DNA of 64,000 bases from Vibrio jasicida CAIM 1864 = LMG 25398 (GTDB lineage: Bacteria > Pseudomonadota > Gammaproteobacteria > Enterobacterales > Vibrionaceae), in assembly GCF_000400365.1 (NCBI RefSeq), contig NZ_BAOG01000009.1, forward strand, positions 31,305 to 95,304, read 5' to 3'. The notes under the pieces are model-generated. The model did no database searches, had not been told where the DNA came from, and worked only from the letters and a program-made list of their open reading frames with translations. Positions 8,606-17,335 of the stretch are shown here, in pieces (within the stretch, counting starts at the first letter, position 1; the number at the start of each line of letters is the position of its first letter). Position numbers and translations under genes: made by a program.

Positions 8606-8692
8606 ATGAAAGGTTTACCAAGTGCAATGTTCTGGAACAGCAAATCTGTTTACACCGGTAACTTTGTATACCCAACAAGCTTTGGTTACTAA
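8606..8692 (+). CDS. 28-residue small protein (possible VcdP-like)
   Basis: The ORF encodes a 28-residue peptide beginning MKGLPSAMFW and ending PTSFGY. It has AGAAGGTGA at 8592-8600 as Shine-Dalgarno, about 6 bases before the ATG. Nearly every codon is a preferred Vibrio codon (GGT, CCA, GCA, AAC, TCT, GTT, TAC, GTA), which is unusual for a chance ORF. It is aromatic-rich (one Trp, three Tyr, three Phe), basic, and has no membrane segment or signal peptide, so it probably acts in the cytoplasm. An overlapping 49-codon frame (8512-8661) has poorer codons. The function is unknown from sequence; a VcdP-like metabolic effector is an inference from context. Confidence 0.65.
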   Translation: MKGLPSAMFWNSKSVYTGNFVYPTSFGY

Positions 8693-8779
8693 TTGAAGCC
8701 AACGCATGTGACTCGAACAAATTTGTTCACCCCTATAAATTGGAATTTTTTTTCAGTGCATAGTGCTGACATGATTCAC

Positions 8780-8807
8780 CGCCACTCAAATTGAGTGGCG
8801 TTTTTTT
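8780..8807 (+). terminator. Strong intrinsic terminator of the small RNA locus
   Basis: A 9-bp perfect stem (CGCCACTCA / TGAGTGGCG) with a short loop is followed by seven T. There is no annotated-size gene upstream on this strand, so it marks an independent short transcript. Confidence 0.9.
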
Positions 8808-9179
8808 ATCTCTCGATCCTGAACGTTGACTGATTTCTCACCGCTAAGCACCTATTCTAGGTTTGCTTCCCCAACTTATTTCATTTGCTAACCAAATTCG
8901 TGAGTGTTTTACGCTCAAAACTCCATGTTTCTGTTTGAAAGTTTAATACATTGTTCAGTTTGCACTCGTTGTCTTGCTTGAATGCCTTAATTGTTAGTTA
9001 TTGTTTATTAAGCTTTAAATTTTAATCGCGTTTGAAACGCTAGCGAATCGGTTTCATATCCAAAGAAAAAAATCGCATTAGAGTGAAAATTCTATCTGGA
9101 ATTTGTTATTTGATAACTTTATAATTCGAGCCAATCGATTACGCAACCGTTTACTTTTTACCCTTTACAGGATTCGATC
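8808..9179 (+). other. Leader region of the purine permease gene
   Basis: The spacer holds a good -10 TATAAT at 9120-9125 (weak -35), the PurR box at 9141-9156, and a GCGTTT-G-AAACGC palindrome at 9028-9040. I see no purine riboswitch core and no small ORF with a good ribosome binding site. Confidence 0.45.
9141..9156 (+). promoter_or_regulatory. PurR operator upstream of the purine permease
   Basis: ACGCAACCGTTTACTT matches the PurR consensus ACGCAAACGTTTGCGT at 13 of 16 positions. It lies just after the predicted transcription start and 24 bases before the ATG, a position suited to repression. Confidence 0.75.
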
Positions 9180-10469
9180 ATGCTCGAAAGGCTATTCAAA
9201 CTTAGTGAAAATGGCACCAATGTGCGCACTGAGATCATCGCAGGTGTTACTACCTTCTTAACCATGGCTTACATTATCTTCGTAAACCCAGCAATCCTTG
9301 CAGATACTGGTATGGATCGTGGTGCTGTGTTCGTTGCGACGTGTCTTGCTGCGGCTATTGGCTGTTTCATCATGGGCTTAGTAGCAAACTACCCAATCGC
9401 TCAGGCTCCAGGTATGGGCCTAAACGCGTTCTTTACCTACTCTGTTGTGTTGGGTATGGGTTATACGTGGCAAGTCGCGCTAGCAGCAGTATTTGTGTCG
9501 GGTCTACTATTTATTGTGTTGAGTGTGTTCAAGATCCGTGAGTGGATCATTAACTCAATTCCACTTTCTCTTCGTACAGGTATCTCTGCAGGTATCGGTC
9601 TGTTCCTTGCGTTCATCGCACTGAAAAATGCCGGCATCGTAGTAGATAACCCAGCAACGCTAGTTTCAATGGGTAACATCACTTCGCTACCATCTGTACT
9701 TGCGGCTATCGGCTTCTTTATGACTATCGCGCTGGTTCACCGTGGTGTGAAAGGTGCGGTTATGATCGCCATTTTGGGTGTGACAATTCTTGGTCTTATC
9801 TTTGGTGACGTTCAATGGGGCGGCATCATGTCGACACCACCAAGCATCGCACCAACCTTCATGCAGCTAGACTTCTCTGGTCTGTTCGAAGTTGGCATGA
9901 TCTCGGTCGTATTTGCCTTCCTATTCGTTGACTTGTTCGACACTGCGGGCACGCTAGTTGGCGTTTCACAGAAAGCAGGTCTAACTGACGAAAACGGCAA
10001 CATTCCACGTCTAAACAAAGCGCTACTTGCTGACTCAACAGCAACATCTGTAGGTGCTCTATTAGGTACATCAAACACGACGTCATACATTGAGAGTGTT
10101 TCTGGTGTAGCAGCTGGTGGCCGTACTGGTCTAACGGCTGTGGTTGTTGGCGTACTGTTCCTTCTAGCTCTGTTGTTCTCGCCACTAGCAGGTATGATTC
10201 CAGCTTACGCAACATCTGGTGCGCTATTCTATGTAGCGATCCTAATGCTTTCTGGTCTTGTTGGCATCGACTGGCGTGACCTAACAGAAGCTGCACCAGT
10301 TGTGGTTACTTGTTTGGTAATGCCTCTTACTTTCTCGATTGCAGAAGGTATCACGCTAGGTTTCATCGCTTACGCTGCTATCAAACTGTTCAGTGGTAAA
10401 GGCCGTGAAGTATCGATGAGTGTGTGGGTGATGTCTGCTATCTTCATTGTGAAATACATGGTCGGTTAA
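9180..10469 (+). CDS. NCS2 family purine permease (AzgA/GhxP-like)
   Basis: A 429-residue inner-membrane nucleobase:cation symporter, all hydrophobic with about 12-14 membrane segments. Family features visible are the N-terminal TEIIAGVTTFLTMAYIIFVNP, the substrate-binding region QAPGMGLNAFFTY, and the VDLFDTAGTLVG / SNTTSYIES segments typical of the adenine/guanine/hypoxanthine (AzgA-like) branch rather than the uracil/xanthine branch. The PurR box just upstream and gpt just downstream agree with purine salvage. It has its own terminator. Which purine it carries cannot be read from the sequence. Confidence 0.93.
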   Translation: MLERLFKLSENGTNVRTEIIAGVTTFLTMAYIIFVNPAILADTGMDRGAVFVATCLAAAIGCFIMGLVANYPIAQAPGMGLNAFFTYSVVLGMGYTWQVALAAVFVSGLLFIVLSVFKIREWIINSIPLSLRTGISAGIGLFLAFIALKNAGIVVDNPATLVSMGNITSLPSVLAAIGFFMTIALVHRGVKGAVMIAILGVTILGLIFGDVQWGGIMSTPPSIAPTFMQLDFSGLFEVGMISVVFAFLFVDLFDTAGTLVGVSQKAGLTDENGNIPRLNKALLADSTATSVGALLGTSNTTSYIESVSGVAAGGRTGLTAVVVGVLFLLALLFSPLAGMIPAYATSGALFYVAILMLSGLVGIDWRDLTEAAPVVVTCLVMPLTFSIAEGITLGFIAYAAIKLFSGKGREVSMSVWVMSAIFIVKYMVG

Positions 10470-10483
10470 TTCCAACGATTGAA

Positions 10484-10520
10484 AAAAGCCAGTGCGAACT
10501 CGATTCACACTGGCTTTTTG
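10484..10520 (+). terminator. Intrinsic terminator of the purine permease gene
   Basis: An 11-bp stem (AAAAGCCAGTG / CACTGGCTTTT) with a 13-nt loop is followed by T-rich sequence. Confidence 0.85.
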
Positions 10521-10646
10521 TTTGTGGATAATTTTTAAAGTAATTCATCCACTTCTCCATTTTGTATTGTTCACCGAATACGATTTTTCTGCGTAATAGG
10601 CAGAGAATTTTGATATCAGCGTTGGTATTAACGATGTGTTTCGGTA

Positions 10647-10662
10647 GAATAATCGTTTGCGT
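10647..10662 (+). promoter_or_regulatory. Possible PurR half-operator upstream of gpt
   Basis: The right half ATCGTTTGCGT matches the PurR consensus well, while the left half is poor (GAATA). It overlaps a TAGAAT -10-like sequence. The rest of the 10521-10773 spacer is a leader of over 100 bases with possible hairpins (TTTCC-N8-GGAAA at about 10678-10695) but no clear known riboswitch. Confidence 0.35.
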
Positions 10663-10773
10663 AGCTTGAAACCCCCATTTCCTCTGGTGTGGAAAGTTTA
10701 GCGAGATGAGTCCATTTCAGCGCCATCAGCTAGACAGAGGGGATGCATATTTTGAAATTATTAGGTTATTACA

Positions 10774-11238
10774 ATGAGTAAAAAATTCATTATCACTTGG
10801 GATGCGATGCAGTCTTACTGCCGTGAACTGGCTGAGAAACAAATGCCAGCTGAGCAATGGAAAGGTATTTGGGCGGTAAGCCGTGGTGGCCTAGTTCCTG
10901 GTGCAATCCTAGCGCGTGAACTGGGTATTCGTCACGTTGATACTATTTGTATCTCTAGCTACGACCACGATCACCAGCGTGATATGACAGTAGTTAAAGC
11001 ACCAGAAGGTGACGGCGAAGGTTTCCTAATCGTTGAAGACCTAGTAGATAGCGGTGACACAGCACGCAAGTTACGTGAAATGTACCCGAAAGCGAAGCTT
11101 ATCGCAGTATGTGCTAAGCCTGCAGGTGTTGAGCTACTAGACGATTACGTAGTAGACATCGCTCAAGACACTTGGATCGAGCAACCTTGGGATATGTCTA
11201 TCCAGTTTGCTGAGCCAGTAAATCGTAAGCAAAAATAA
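10774..11238 (+). CDS. gpt: Xanthine(-guanine) phosphoribosyltransferase
   Basis: Gpt salvages xanthine, guanine and hypoxanthine by joining them to PRPP. At 154 residues it is close to the 152 of E. coli Gpt. The PRPP-binding motif [14 protein letters not shown] (about 88-101) and SRGGLVPG are clear. It is probably membrane-associated in the cell, as known for the family. The next gene frsA follows in the same direction, as in E. coli, but a terminator lies between. Confidence 0.96.
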   Translation: MSKKFIITWDAMQSYCRELAEKQMPAEQWKGIWAVSRGGLVPGAILARELGIRHVDTICISSYDHDHQRDMTVVKAPEGDGEGFLIVEDLVDSGDTARKLREMYPKAKLIAVCAKPAGVELLDDYVVDIAQDTWIEQPWDMSIQFAEPVNRKQK

Positions 11239-11260
11239 GTTTGCACCAAGAATATTGAGA

Positions 11261-11290
11261 AATGCCCCTTTATAGGGGCATTTTTTTTAT
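11261..11290 (+). terminator. Intrinsic terminator of gpt
   Basis: A 9-bp stem (AATGCCCCT / AGGGGCATT) with a 4-nt loop followed by eight T. Confidence 0.92.
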
Positions 11291-11329
11291 TATTATTACA
11301 GCAATTGCCAATAGCTTAGAGTTCTTCCT

Positions 11330-12577
11330 ATGTCAGAAGACGTCAGTAAAAACCTCTCAGAAACCTTGTTTGTTAAGCACAAGCAGGCGAAAGAAACCTC
11401 TGCACTTACTCAATACATGCCTACCAGCCAAACAATTCTTGATGAGCGAGAAGGGCAAGATGATCGTGCGTGGTATCGACACTTAAGACGTTTGCAGTGG
11501 ACTTGGCAGGGTTTATCTCCAATCGAGATGGAAAGTACACTGTCTAAAATTGCATCGTCGAAACATTCGCGTACGGAAGATAAGTGGTTAGATACAGTGA
11601 TGGGTTATCACGGCGGTAACTGGACGTTTGAGTGGATAAAGCTTGGGATGGAACACCAACGCCGTTCAACCGAATTGAAAGGTGAAGATGCGGCGGATGA
11701 GTTGTTTTCCGCTTCGCTGTGTTTCAGTATTGCGGGCTACCCACATTTGAAGAACGATAACCTTGCGACTCAAGCTCAAGTGTTGGCCAATAAAGCTTAC
11801 AACGAAGGCTCTGAGAAAACGCAATACACGATCAAACAGATCGAAGTACCTTATCAAAAGCGCAAGATCATCGCGAATTTACACTTGCCACGTACGGACA
11901 AGCAATTGCCCGTTGTGATGGTGAGTGCGGGTTTGGACAGCTTGCAAACAGACATGTGGCGTTTGTTCCGCAATCATTTAGCGCCTAAAGACATCGCAAT
12001 GTTGACCATCGACATGCCGTCAGTGGGTCATAGCTCCCATTGGCCATTAACGGAAGATTCTAGTTGTTTGCATCAAGCGGTATTGAATGAGCTGTACAAA
12101 CTGCCTTGGGTCGATCATTACAAAGTGGGATTGATTGGTTTCCGCTTTGGTGGCAATGCTATGATCCGTCTTTCATTCGTTGAACAAGAGAAGGTCAAAG
12201 CGTGTGTGGCGCTCGGTGCACCTGTACATGATTTGTTTACCTCACCGAAGAAGCTGCAGCAGATGCCGAAGATGTACCTAGATCTACTGGCGTCTCGTTT
12301 AGGTAAGAACGCCGTGGACATCAATAGCATGGCTGGGCAGATGATGGCGTGGTCGTTGAAAGTACAAGGGTTCTTAAGCAGTCGTAAAACCAAGGTACCT
12401 ATTTTGGCTTTGAGTTTGGAAGGGGATCCTGTTTCCCCACACAGTGACAACCAGTTGGTAGCGCTGTTTAGTCACTATGGTCAAGCAAAGAAAATCAGTT
12501 CCAAAACAATTACAAAAGGTTATGAGCAATCCCTCGATTTGGCCATAAAGTGGTTGGAGGAGGAATTATTAAGATGA
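11330..12577 (+). CDS. frsA: FrsA, alpha/beta-hydrolase-fold fermentation/respiration switch protein
   Basis: FrsA (YafA) binds the glucose PTS enzyme IIA-Glc and shifts flux between fermentation and respiration; esterase activity is reported, and a proposed cofactor-free pyruvate decarboxylase activity is contested. The 415-residue length is typical. The N-terminal 180 residues form the family-specific cap; the C-terminal alpha/beta hydrolase part has LPVVMVSAGLDS (oxyanion region) and the nucleophile-elbow position IGFRFGG at about residue 269, where the usual Ser of GxSxG is Arg. The position before crl and proBA is conserved in gamma-proteobacteria. Confidence 0.93.
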   Translation: MSEDVSKNLSETLFVKHKQAKETSALTQYMPTSQTILDEREGQDDRAWYRHLRRLQWTWQGLSPIEMESTLSKIASSKHSRTEDKWLDTVMGYHGGNWTFEWIKLGMEHQRRSTELKGEDAADELFSASLCFSIAGYPHLKNDNLATQAQVLANKAYNEGSEKTQYTIKQIEVPYQKRKIIANLHLPRTDKQLPVVMVSAGLDSLQTDMWRLFRNHLAPKDIAMLTIDMPSVGHSSHWPLTEDSSCLHQAVLNELYKLPWVDHYKVGLIGFRFGGNAMIRLSFVEQEKVKACVALGAPVHDLFTSPKKLQQMPKMYLDLLASRLGKNAVDINSMAGQMMAWSLKVQGFLSSRKTKVPILALSLEGDPVSPHSDNQLVALFSHYGQAKKISSKTITKGYEQSLDLAIKWLEEELLR

Positions 12578-12695
12578 CAAATCTCCTAATTTAGTTAAGA
12601 GTGATATATGTGAGCAAAAAATAAGCTCATGATAATAAAAAATAATAATCATTCTTGGATAGCTAAATATCCTTACTATGGAAACGGAGATTCTT

Positions 12696-13085
12696 ATGTC
12701 AGAGACGACTCAAGGGCCGACTCACTTTCGCTTGATGTCTAAGTTAAAGGCGATAGGTCCTTACCTGCGCGAACCACAATCACAAGAAGGCCACTACTAT
12801 TTTGACTGTCTATCTGTTTGTGTAGACGACAAAAAGTCGCCAGAAAAACGTGAATTTTGGGGATGGTGGATGGACTTGGAGTCCATCGAAGGTGGCTTTA
12901 CTGCAAAATACCATATTGGTAAATACAACAAAGAAGGGGATTGGACCTCAGAGCCATTACCGAATAAGGTGACTGAAGAGGTTTACCTCACCCAGAGTAC
13001 CTTTCATCAGAAGCTAGTAGATACGCTGGCTGAGCATTTCAAACTGGAAGTGGAATATCACACAGAATCGTTTGATTTCGCCTAA
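12696..13085 (+). CDS. crl: Sigma factor-binding protein Crl
   Basis: Crl binds sigma-S and promotes its assembly with RNA polymerase, widening the stationary-phase regulon. The conserved core FDCLSVCV...[11 protein letters not shown] is present. The start at 12696 ([13 protein letters not shown]) has GGAG 6-8 bases upstream and gives 129 residues, near the E. coli 133; the ATG at 12678 would place that GGAG inside the gene, so it is not chosen. It lies between frsA and proB as in enteric bacteria. Confidence 0.94.
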   Translation: MSETTQGPTHFRLMSKLKAIGPYLREPQSQEGHYYFDCLSVCVDDKKSPEKREFWGWWMDLESIEGGFTAKYHIGKYNKEGDWTSEPLPNKVTEEVYLTQSTFHQKLVDTLAEHFKLEVEYHTESFDFA

Positions 13086-13111
13086 TTTGGCTGTTTTCTT
13101 CCTCTATAAGA

Positions 13112-13140
13112 CAAAAAGGTGCGTTTTCGCACCTTTTCTG
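13112..13140 (+). terminator. Probable terminator of crl
   Basis: AAAAAGGTGCG and CGCACCTTTT form a stem of about 10 bp with a very short loop, followed by a short pyrimidine run. It lies 27 bases after the crl stop. Confidence 0.7.
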
Positions 13141-13207
13141 CTTGTTAAATCCCCATTTGATTGCTAAAACATCCACTCTTTATTTGTTTTTCATTTCAGA
13201 AGACATC

Positions 13208-14347
13208 ATGACAACGAATCAACAGAATGCAGTTATTTCACAATCACAAACCGTCGTTGTGAAACTGGGTACAAGTGTGCTGACAGGCGGCACTTTGGCG
13301 TTAAACCGTGCTCACATGGTAGAGCTGGCTCGTCAATGTGCTGAACTAAAAAAACAAGGCCATTCAGTCGTAATGGTTTCGTCTGGTGCAATTGCAGCAG
13401 GCCGTGAGCATCTTGGATACCCCGCATTGCCCAACGAGATGGCGAGCAAACAATTGCTTGCTGCAGTGGGCCAAAGCCGTCTGATTCAAACATGGGAGTC
13501 TCTGTTTGGCATTTATGGCATCAAAATTGGTCAGATGTTGCTAACTCGTGCTGATTTGGATGATCGCGAGCGTTTTCTTAACGCGCGTGACACCATCAAT
13601 GCTCTGGTTGCAAACGACATTATACCTATCGTGAACGAAAATGACGCGGTAGCAACGAACGAGATCAAAGTGGGCGATAACGACAATTTGTCTGCTTTGG
13701 TGGGGATTTTGTGTGGTGCAGACAAATTGCTGCTGCTAACAGACCAAAAAGGTTTGTTTACCGCAGACCCTCGTAAAGATCCAAATGCCGAATTGATCAA
13801 AGAAGTGAAAACCATTGATGATACTTTGCGCAAAATTGCGGGTGGTAGCGGCACAACGCTAGGTACTGGCGGCATGGCAACCAAGCTTCAGGCGGCAGAC
13901 ATCGCTCGCCGTGCAGGCATTGAGGTGATCATCGCTGCGGGCAGCGCACCAAATGTTATTTTTGACTCATTGAGCTCAGAGCCACAAGGGACGCGTTTCC
14001 TTCCTTGTGAAGAAGCGCTAGAAAACCGCAAGCGCTGGATCCTAGCGGGCCCTGCTGCATCCGGTGATATCATTATTGATGATGGTGCAGTTAACGCTGT
14101 TGTCGGTAAGGGCAGTAGTCTACTTGCAAAAGGCGTGATTAAGGTAAGTGGTGATTTTGCTCGTGGTGAAGTGGCTCGCGTGACCAACGCACAAGGCAAG
14201 CTGGTGGCACGTGGTATCAGCGCCTACTCAAGCGAAGACCTAGCAAACATTGCCGGTAAACACAGTAAAGATATCATCTCTATTTTGGGTCATGATTACG
14301 GCTCAGAAGTGATTCACCGCGATGATCTTGTCGTCATCCAAGAATAG
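13208..14347 (+). CDS. proB: Glutamate 5-kinase
   Basis: ProB phosphorylates glutamate to gamma-glutamyl phosphate, the first and feedback-controlled step of proline synthesis. The kinase domain (about 15-270) shows [32 protein letters not shown] and [14 protein letters not shown]-terminal PUA domain (about 285-370) includes ARGISAYSS. The ATG at 13208 gives 379 residues and fits the family; an upstream in-frame TTG at 13142 would add a hydrophobic non-conserved stretch and is rejected. proA follows 17 bases later. Confidence 0.97.
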   Translation: MTTNQQNAVISQSQTVVVKLGTSVLTGGTLALNRAHMVELARQCAELKKQGHSVVMVSSGAIAAGREHLGYPALPNEMASKQLLAAVGQSRLIQTWESLFGIYGIKIGQMLLTRADLDDRERFLNARDTINALVANDIIPIVNENDAVATNEIKVGDNDNLSALVGILCGADKLLLLTDQKGLFTADPRKDPNAELIKEVKTIDDTLRKIAGGSGTTLGTGGMATKLQAADIARRAGIEVIIAAGSAPNVIFDSLSSEPQGTRFLPCEEALENRKRWILAGPAASGDIIIDDGAVNAVVGKGSSLLAKGVIKVSGDFARGEVARVTNAQGKLVARGISAYSSEDLANIAGKHSKDIISILGHDYGSEVIHRDDLVVIQE

Positions 14348-14364
14348 ATATTGAGGGAAGCAAA

Positions 14365-15615
14365 GTGGATTTAACGAATATGGGTAAAGCTGCCAAAGAT
14401 GCAGCTTTCGAATTGGCGACAGCGTCAACCGCACAAAAAAACCAAGCACTAGCGATCATCGCTGATGAGCTAGAAGCGAATGCGGCAACTATTTTGGCTG
14501 CAAACACAAAAGACATCGAATTAGGTCGCGAAGCGGGTCTAACAGATGCAATACTAGACCGTCTTCTATTAAATGAAGAGCGCCTTACTGGTATCGCTAA
14601 TGACGTTCGTAACGTGATCAGCCTAAACGATCCTGTAGGCAGCGAAATCGACAGCAAAGTGCTAGAAAATGGCATGTCTCTGTCCCGTCGTCGTGTACCA
14701 CTGGGTGTGGTTGGTGTGATTTACGAAGCGCGTCCAAACGTAACTATCGATATTGCTGCTCTATGTCTAAAAACAGGTAATGCAAGCATCCTACGTGGTG
14801 GTAAAGAGACGTTCTTTTCCAATATGGAATTGGTAAAGGTTATCCAATTGGCTCTAGCGAAAGCGAACTTGCCGGCGGCTTCCGTTCAATATATTGAAAA
14901 GCCAGATCGTGAGTTGGTTTCTCAACTCCTTAAGCTAGACGATTACGTTGATATGATCATTCCACGTGGCGGCGCTGGCTTACACAAGATGTGTAAAGAG
15001 AACAGCACCATTCCAGTGATCATCGGTGGTTTTGGTATCAGCCATATTTTTGTTGATGAGTCAGCGGATCTAGAAAAATCGTTGAACGTTGTTGAGAATT
15101 CAAAAGTTCAACGCCCTTCAGCATGTAACTCGCTAGATACTTTGCTCGTACATGAAGATGTTGCGGCGCAATTCCTATCAATGATCGTAGAGCGCATGAG
15201 CGATAAAGTGACCTTCGTGACAGAGCCAAAGGCAAAAGTACTGATGGCTCAAGCAACACAAATTCGTGATGCAGTGGAAGGTGACTTTGATACTGAATGG
15301 CTAAGTTACACGCTGGGTGTAAAAGTGGTTGCCGACGTAAAAGAGGCGATTGACCACATGCGTGTTCATAACGCGAGCCACTCAGATGCGATCATGACCA
15401 ACAGTTTGGTTAACTCGGAATTATTCATTAATTCTGTTGGTTCTGCTGCGGTTTACGTGAATGCCTCAACTCGTTTTACTGACGGTGCTCAGTTTGGTCT
15501 TGGGGCAGAAGTGGCGGTATCTACTCAGAAACTGCATGCACGTGGCCCAATGGGTTTGGAAGAACTCACCAGCTACAAATGGGTTGGTAAAGCAAACTAC
15601 CTAGCACGCAGTTAA
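14365..15615 (+). CDS. proA: Gamma-glutamyl phosphate reductase
   Basis: ProA reduces gamma-glutamyl phosphate to glutamate semialdehyde with NADPH, the second proline step; it works with ProB. The 416-residue length is standard. The aldehyde-dehydrogenase-like catalytic Cys is in [14 protein letters not shown], and the family motifs [22 protein letters not shown] and [20 protein letters not shown] are split around it. The start is GTG at 14365 with GAGGGAAG ahead. It is co-transcribed with proB and closed by a terminator at 15639. Confidence 0.97.
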   Translation: MDLTNMGKAAKDAAFELATASTAQKNQALAIIADELEANAATILAANTKDIELGREAGLTDAILDRLLLNEERLTGIANDVRNVISLNDPVGSEIDSKVLENGMSLSRRRVPLGVVGVIYEARPNVTIDIAALCLKTGNASILRGGKETFFSNMELVKVIQLALAKANLPAASVQYIEKPDRELVSQLLKLDDYVDMIIPRGGAGLHKMCKENSTIPVIIGGFGISHIFVDESADLEKSLNVVENSKVQRPSACNSLDTLLVHEDVAAQFLSMIVERMSDKVTFVTEPKAKVLMAQATQIRDAVEGDFDTEWLSYTLGVKVVADVKEAIDHMRVHNASHSDAIMTNSLVNSELFINSVGSAAVYVNASTRFTDGAQFGLGAEVAVSTQKLHARGPMGLEELTSYKWVGKANYLARS

Positions 15616-15638
15616 CAGAAACCGTTTGATATTGATTG

Positions 15639-15668
15639 AAAAAGGGGCAGTAGTGCCCCTTTTTGTTT
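15639..15668 (+). terminator. Intrinsic terminator of proBA
   Basis: AAAGGGGCA / TGCCCCTTT stem with a GTAG tetraloop, then TTGTTTT. Confidence 0.9.
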
Positions 15669-15742
15669 TCTCTAACATAGCAATTCCGCTACACTAGTCT
15701 TGCTTTTGGGACGAACCCAATCGCACGCTATTTGGAGGTGAT

Positions 15743-16192
15743 ATGCATTGTCCTTTTTGTTCTGAGAACGATACAAAAGTAATTGATTCCCGCTTAGTTG
15801 CTGACGGCCATCAAGTGCGTCGTCGTCGCCAGTGCTTAGCTTGTAGCGAACGTTTTACCACGTTTGAAACAGCTGAGTTGGTGATGCCTAAAGTGATTAA
15901 GTCTAACGGCAACCGTGAACCGTTTGATGAAGACAAAATGGTCGGTGGCATTCAACGCGCACTAGAAAAACGCCCAGTGAGTGCAGATTCTATCGAATTG
16001 GCAATCAGCATGATTAAATCGCAGCTGCGTGCAACAGGTGAACGTGAAGTGCCAAGTGAGATGATTGGTAACCTAGTTATGGGCCAATTGAAAGAGCTGG
16101 ATAAAGTTGCTTATATCCGTTTTGCATCGGTTTACCGCAGCTTTGAAGATATCCGTGAATTTGGCGAAGAAATTGCTCGTCTAGAAGACTGA
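15743..16192 (+). CDS. nrdR: Transcriptional repressor NrdR
   Basis: NrdR senses ATP/dATP and represses ribonucleotide reductase operons. The 149 residues hold an N-terminal zinc ribbon (CPFC at 3-6 and CLAC about 31-34) and an ATP-cone domain (about 49-139). A Shine-Dalgarno TTTGGAGGTGAT precedes the ATG directly. It heads the riboflavin cluster, as in most gamma-proteobacteria, and is separated from ribD by only seven bases. Confidence 0.97.
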   Translation: MHCPFCSENDTKVIDSRLVADGHQVRRRRQCLACSERFTTFETAELVMPKVIKSNGNREPFDEDKMVGGIQRALEKRPVSADSIELAISMIKSQLRATGEREVPSEMIGNLVMGQLKELDKVAYIRFASVYRSFEDIREFGEEIARLED

Positions 16193-16199
16193 TTGAGTC

Positions 16200-17324
16200 A
16201 TGGAACAACAGAACACTTCTTCAGAATTTACCTCTCAAGATTTCGAAATGATGTCGCGTGCGTTGAAATTGGCGAAGCGCGGCATGTATACCACAGCGCC
16301 TAACCCCAACGTTGGTTGCGTTATTGTCCGTGACGGTGAGATTGTTGGCGAAGGCCATCATCATCGCGCGGGTGAAGCTCATGCCGAAGTTCATGCAATG
16401 CGCATGGCTGGGGATAAAACCGAAGGGGCGACCGCTTATGTGACGTTGGAGCCTTGCTCTCACTACGGGCGAACACCGCCGTGTGCTGAGGGACTTATCA
16501 AAGCCAAGGTTGCACGTGTGGTCTGCGCAATGGAAGACCCAAACCCGAAAGTTGCAGGGCGTGGTTTTCAAATGCTGCGTGATGCAGGGGTAGAAGTTCA
16601 CGTTGGCTTGTTGGAAAGCGATGCGATCGAGCTGAACAAAGGTTTTATCAAATTCATGCAAACTGGCATGCCTTATGTTCAGTTGAAAATGGCAGCTAGC
16701 CTCGATGGGCAAAGTGCGTTGAGTAACGGACAGAGCCAATGGATTACCTCCCCAAAAGCTCGCCAAGATGTCCAACACTATCGTGCGATGAGCGGTGGTA
16801 TTCTCTCTACCAGCAAAACAGTGATTGACGACAATGCCTCATTGAACGTTCGCTGGGATGATTTGCCAAAAAGCCTACAATCGCAATACCCTCAGGTTGA
16901 TGTTCGTCAGCCTCCACGAGTCATACTCGATCGCCAATCTCAGCTTCGTAATGATTTAAAGCTATTCAAGACAGAAGGTGAGCGTATTATTGTCAGTCAA
17001 GATGGTGATATCGCCCCTAAACTGACTGAAAACGATCAAGTTGACTTAGCTGCGACATTGAAAGCCGTGGCAAGCGAATGTCACATCAATCACTTGTGGG
17101 TCGAAGCGGGAGCGACACTCGCGAGTTCATTAATCGAAGCTAACCTTGTAGATGAACTGATCGTTTATCTCGCGCCTAAGTTGATGGGGAGCGATGGACG
17201 AGGCTTGATCGGCGCGCTTGGTTTAACCGAGATGGCACAAGTTATCGATTTAACTATTACCGACGTTCGAATGGTGGGGGTGGATATTCGCATCACCGCA
17301 ACCGTCAAACGCATTCAACGCTAG
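16200..17324 (+). CDS. ribD: Bifunctional riboflavin deaminase/reductase RibD
   Basis: RibD carries out the deamination and reduction steps that make 5-amino-6-ribitylamino-uracil phosphate from the GTP cyclohydrolase product. The N-terminal deaminase domain (about 12-155) has the zinc motif HAEVHAM with TLEPCSHYGRTPPC. The C-terminal NADPH-dependent reductase domain (about 160-372) has KMAASLDGQ and VEAGATLASSLI. At 374 residues it is standard. It sits in an operon with nrdR upstream and ribE 11 bases downstream. Confidence 0.97.
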   Translation: MEQQNTSSEFTSQDFEMMSRALKLAKRGMYTTAPNPNVGCVIVRDGEIVGEGHHHRAGEAHAEVHAMRMAGDKTEGATAYVTLEPCSHYGRTPPCAEGLIKAKVARVVCAMEDPNPKVAGRGFQMLRDAGVEVHVGLLESDAIELNKGFIKFMQTGMPYVQLKMAASLDGQSALSNGQSQWITSPKARQDVQHYRAMSGGILSTSKTVIDDNASLNVRWDDLPKSLQSQYPQVDVRQPPRVILDRQSQLRNDLKLFKTEGERIIVSQDGDIAPKLTENDQVDLAATLKAVASECHINHLWVEAGATLASSLIEANLVDELIVYLAPKLMGSDGRGLIGALGLTEMAQVIDLTITDVRMVGVDIRITATVKRIQR

Positions 17325-17335
17325 AAAGAAGCATT

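Larger units (their letters stand above)
8495..8807 (+). ncRNA. Candidate dual-function small RNA (VcdRP-like)
   Basis: The predicted transcript runs from the promoter at 8461-8488 to the terminator at 8780-8807, about 310 bases. It contains a 28-codon ORF (8606-8692) and then a non-coding 3' part with C-rich single-stranded segments (CACCCC near 8729, CACCGCC near 8778) of the kind that pair with Shine-Dalgarno sequences, and a small palindrome GAACAAATTTGTTC (8715-8728). The arrangement (CRP site, roughly 29-residue ORF, C-rich sRNA, terminator) agrees with what I recall of VcdRP in V. cholerae, which represses PTS sugar-uptake mRNAs and whose peptide acts on citrate synthase. Homology is not verified, and the 5' end is a prediction. 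Confidence 0.55.

Noticed and set aside
8808..9179. Purine riboswitch before the purine permease
   Set aside because: No conserved purine-riboswitch core is visible; a PurR box explains purine control instead.
14334..14675. Reverse-strand ORF over the proB-proA junction
   Set aside because: It is antisense to two well-supported genes and reflects codon-composition shadowing.
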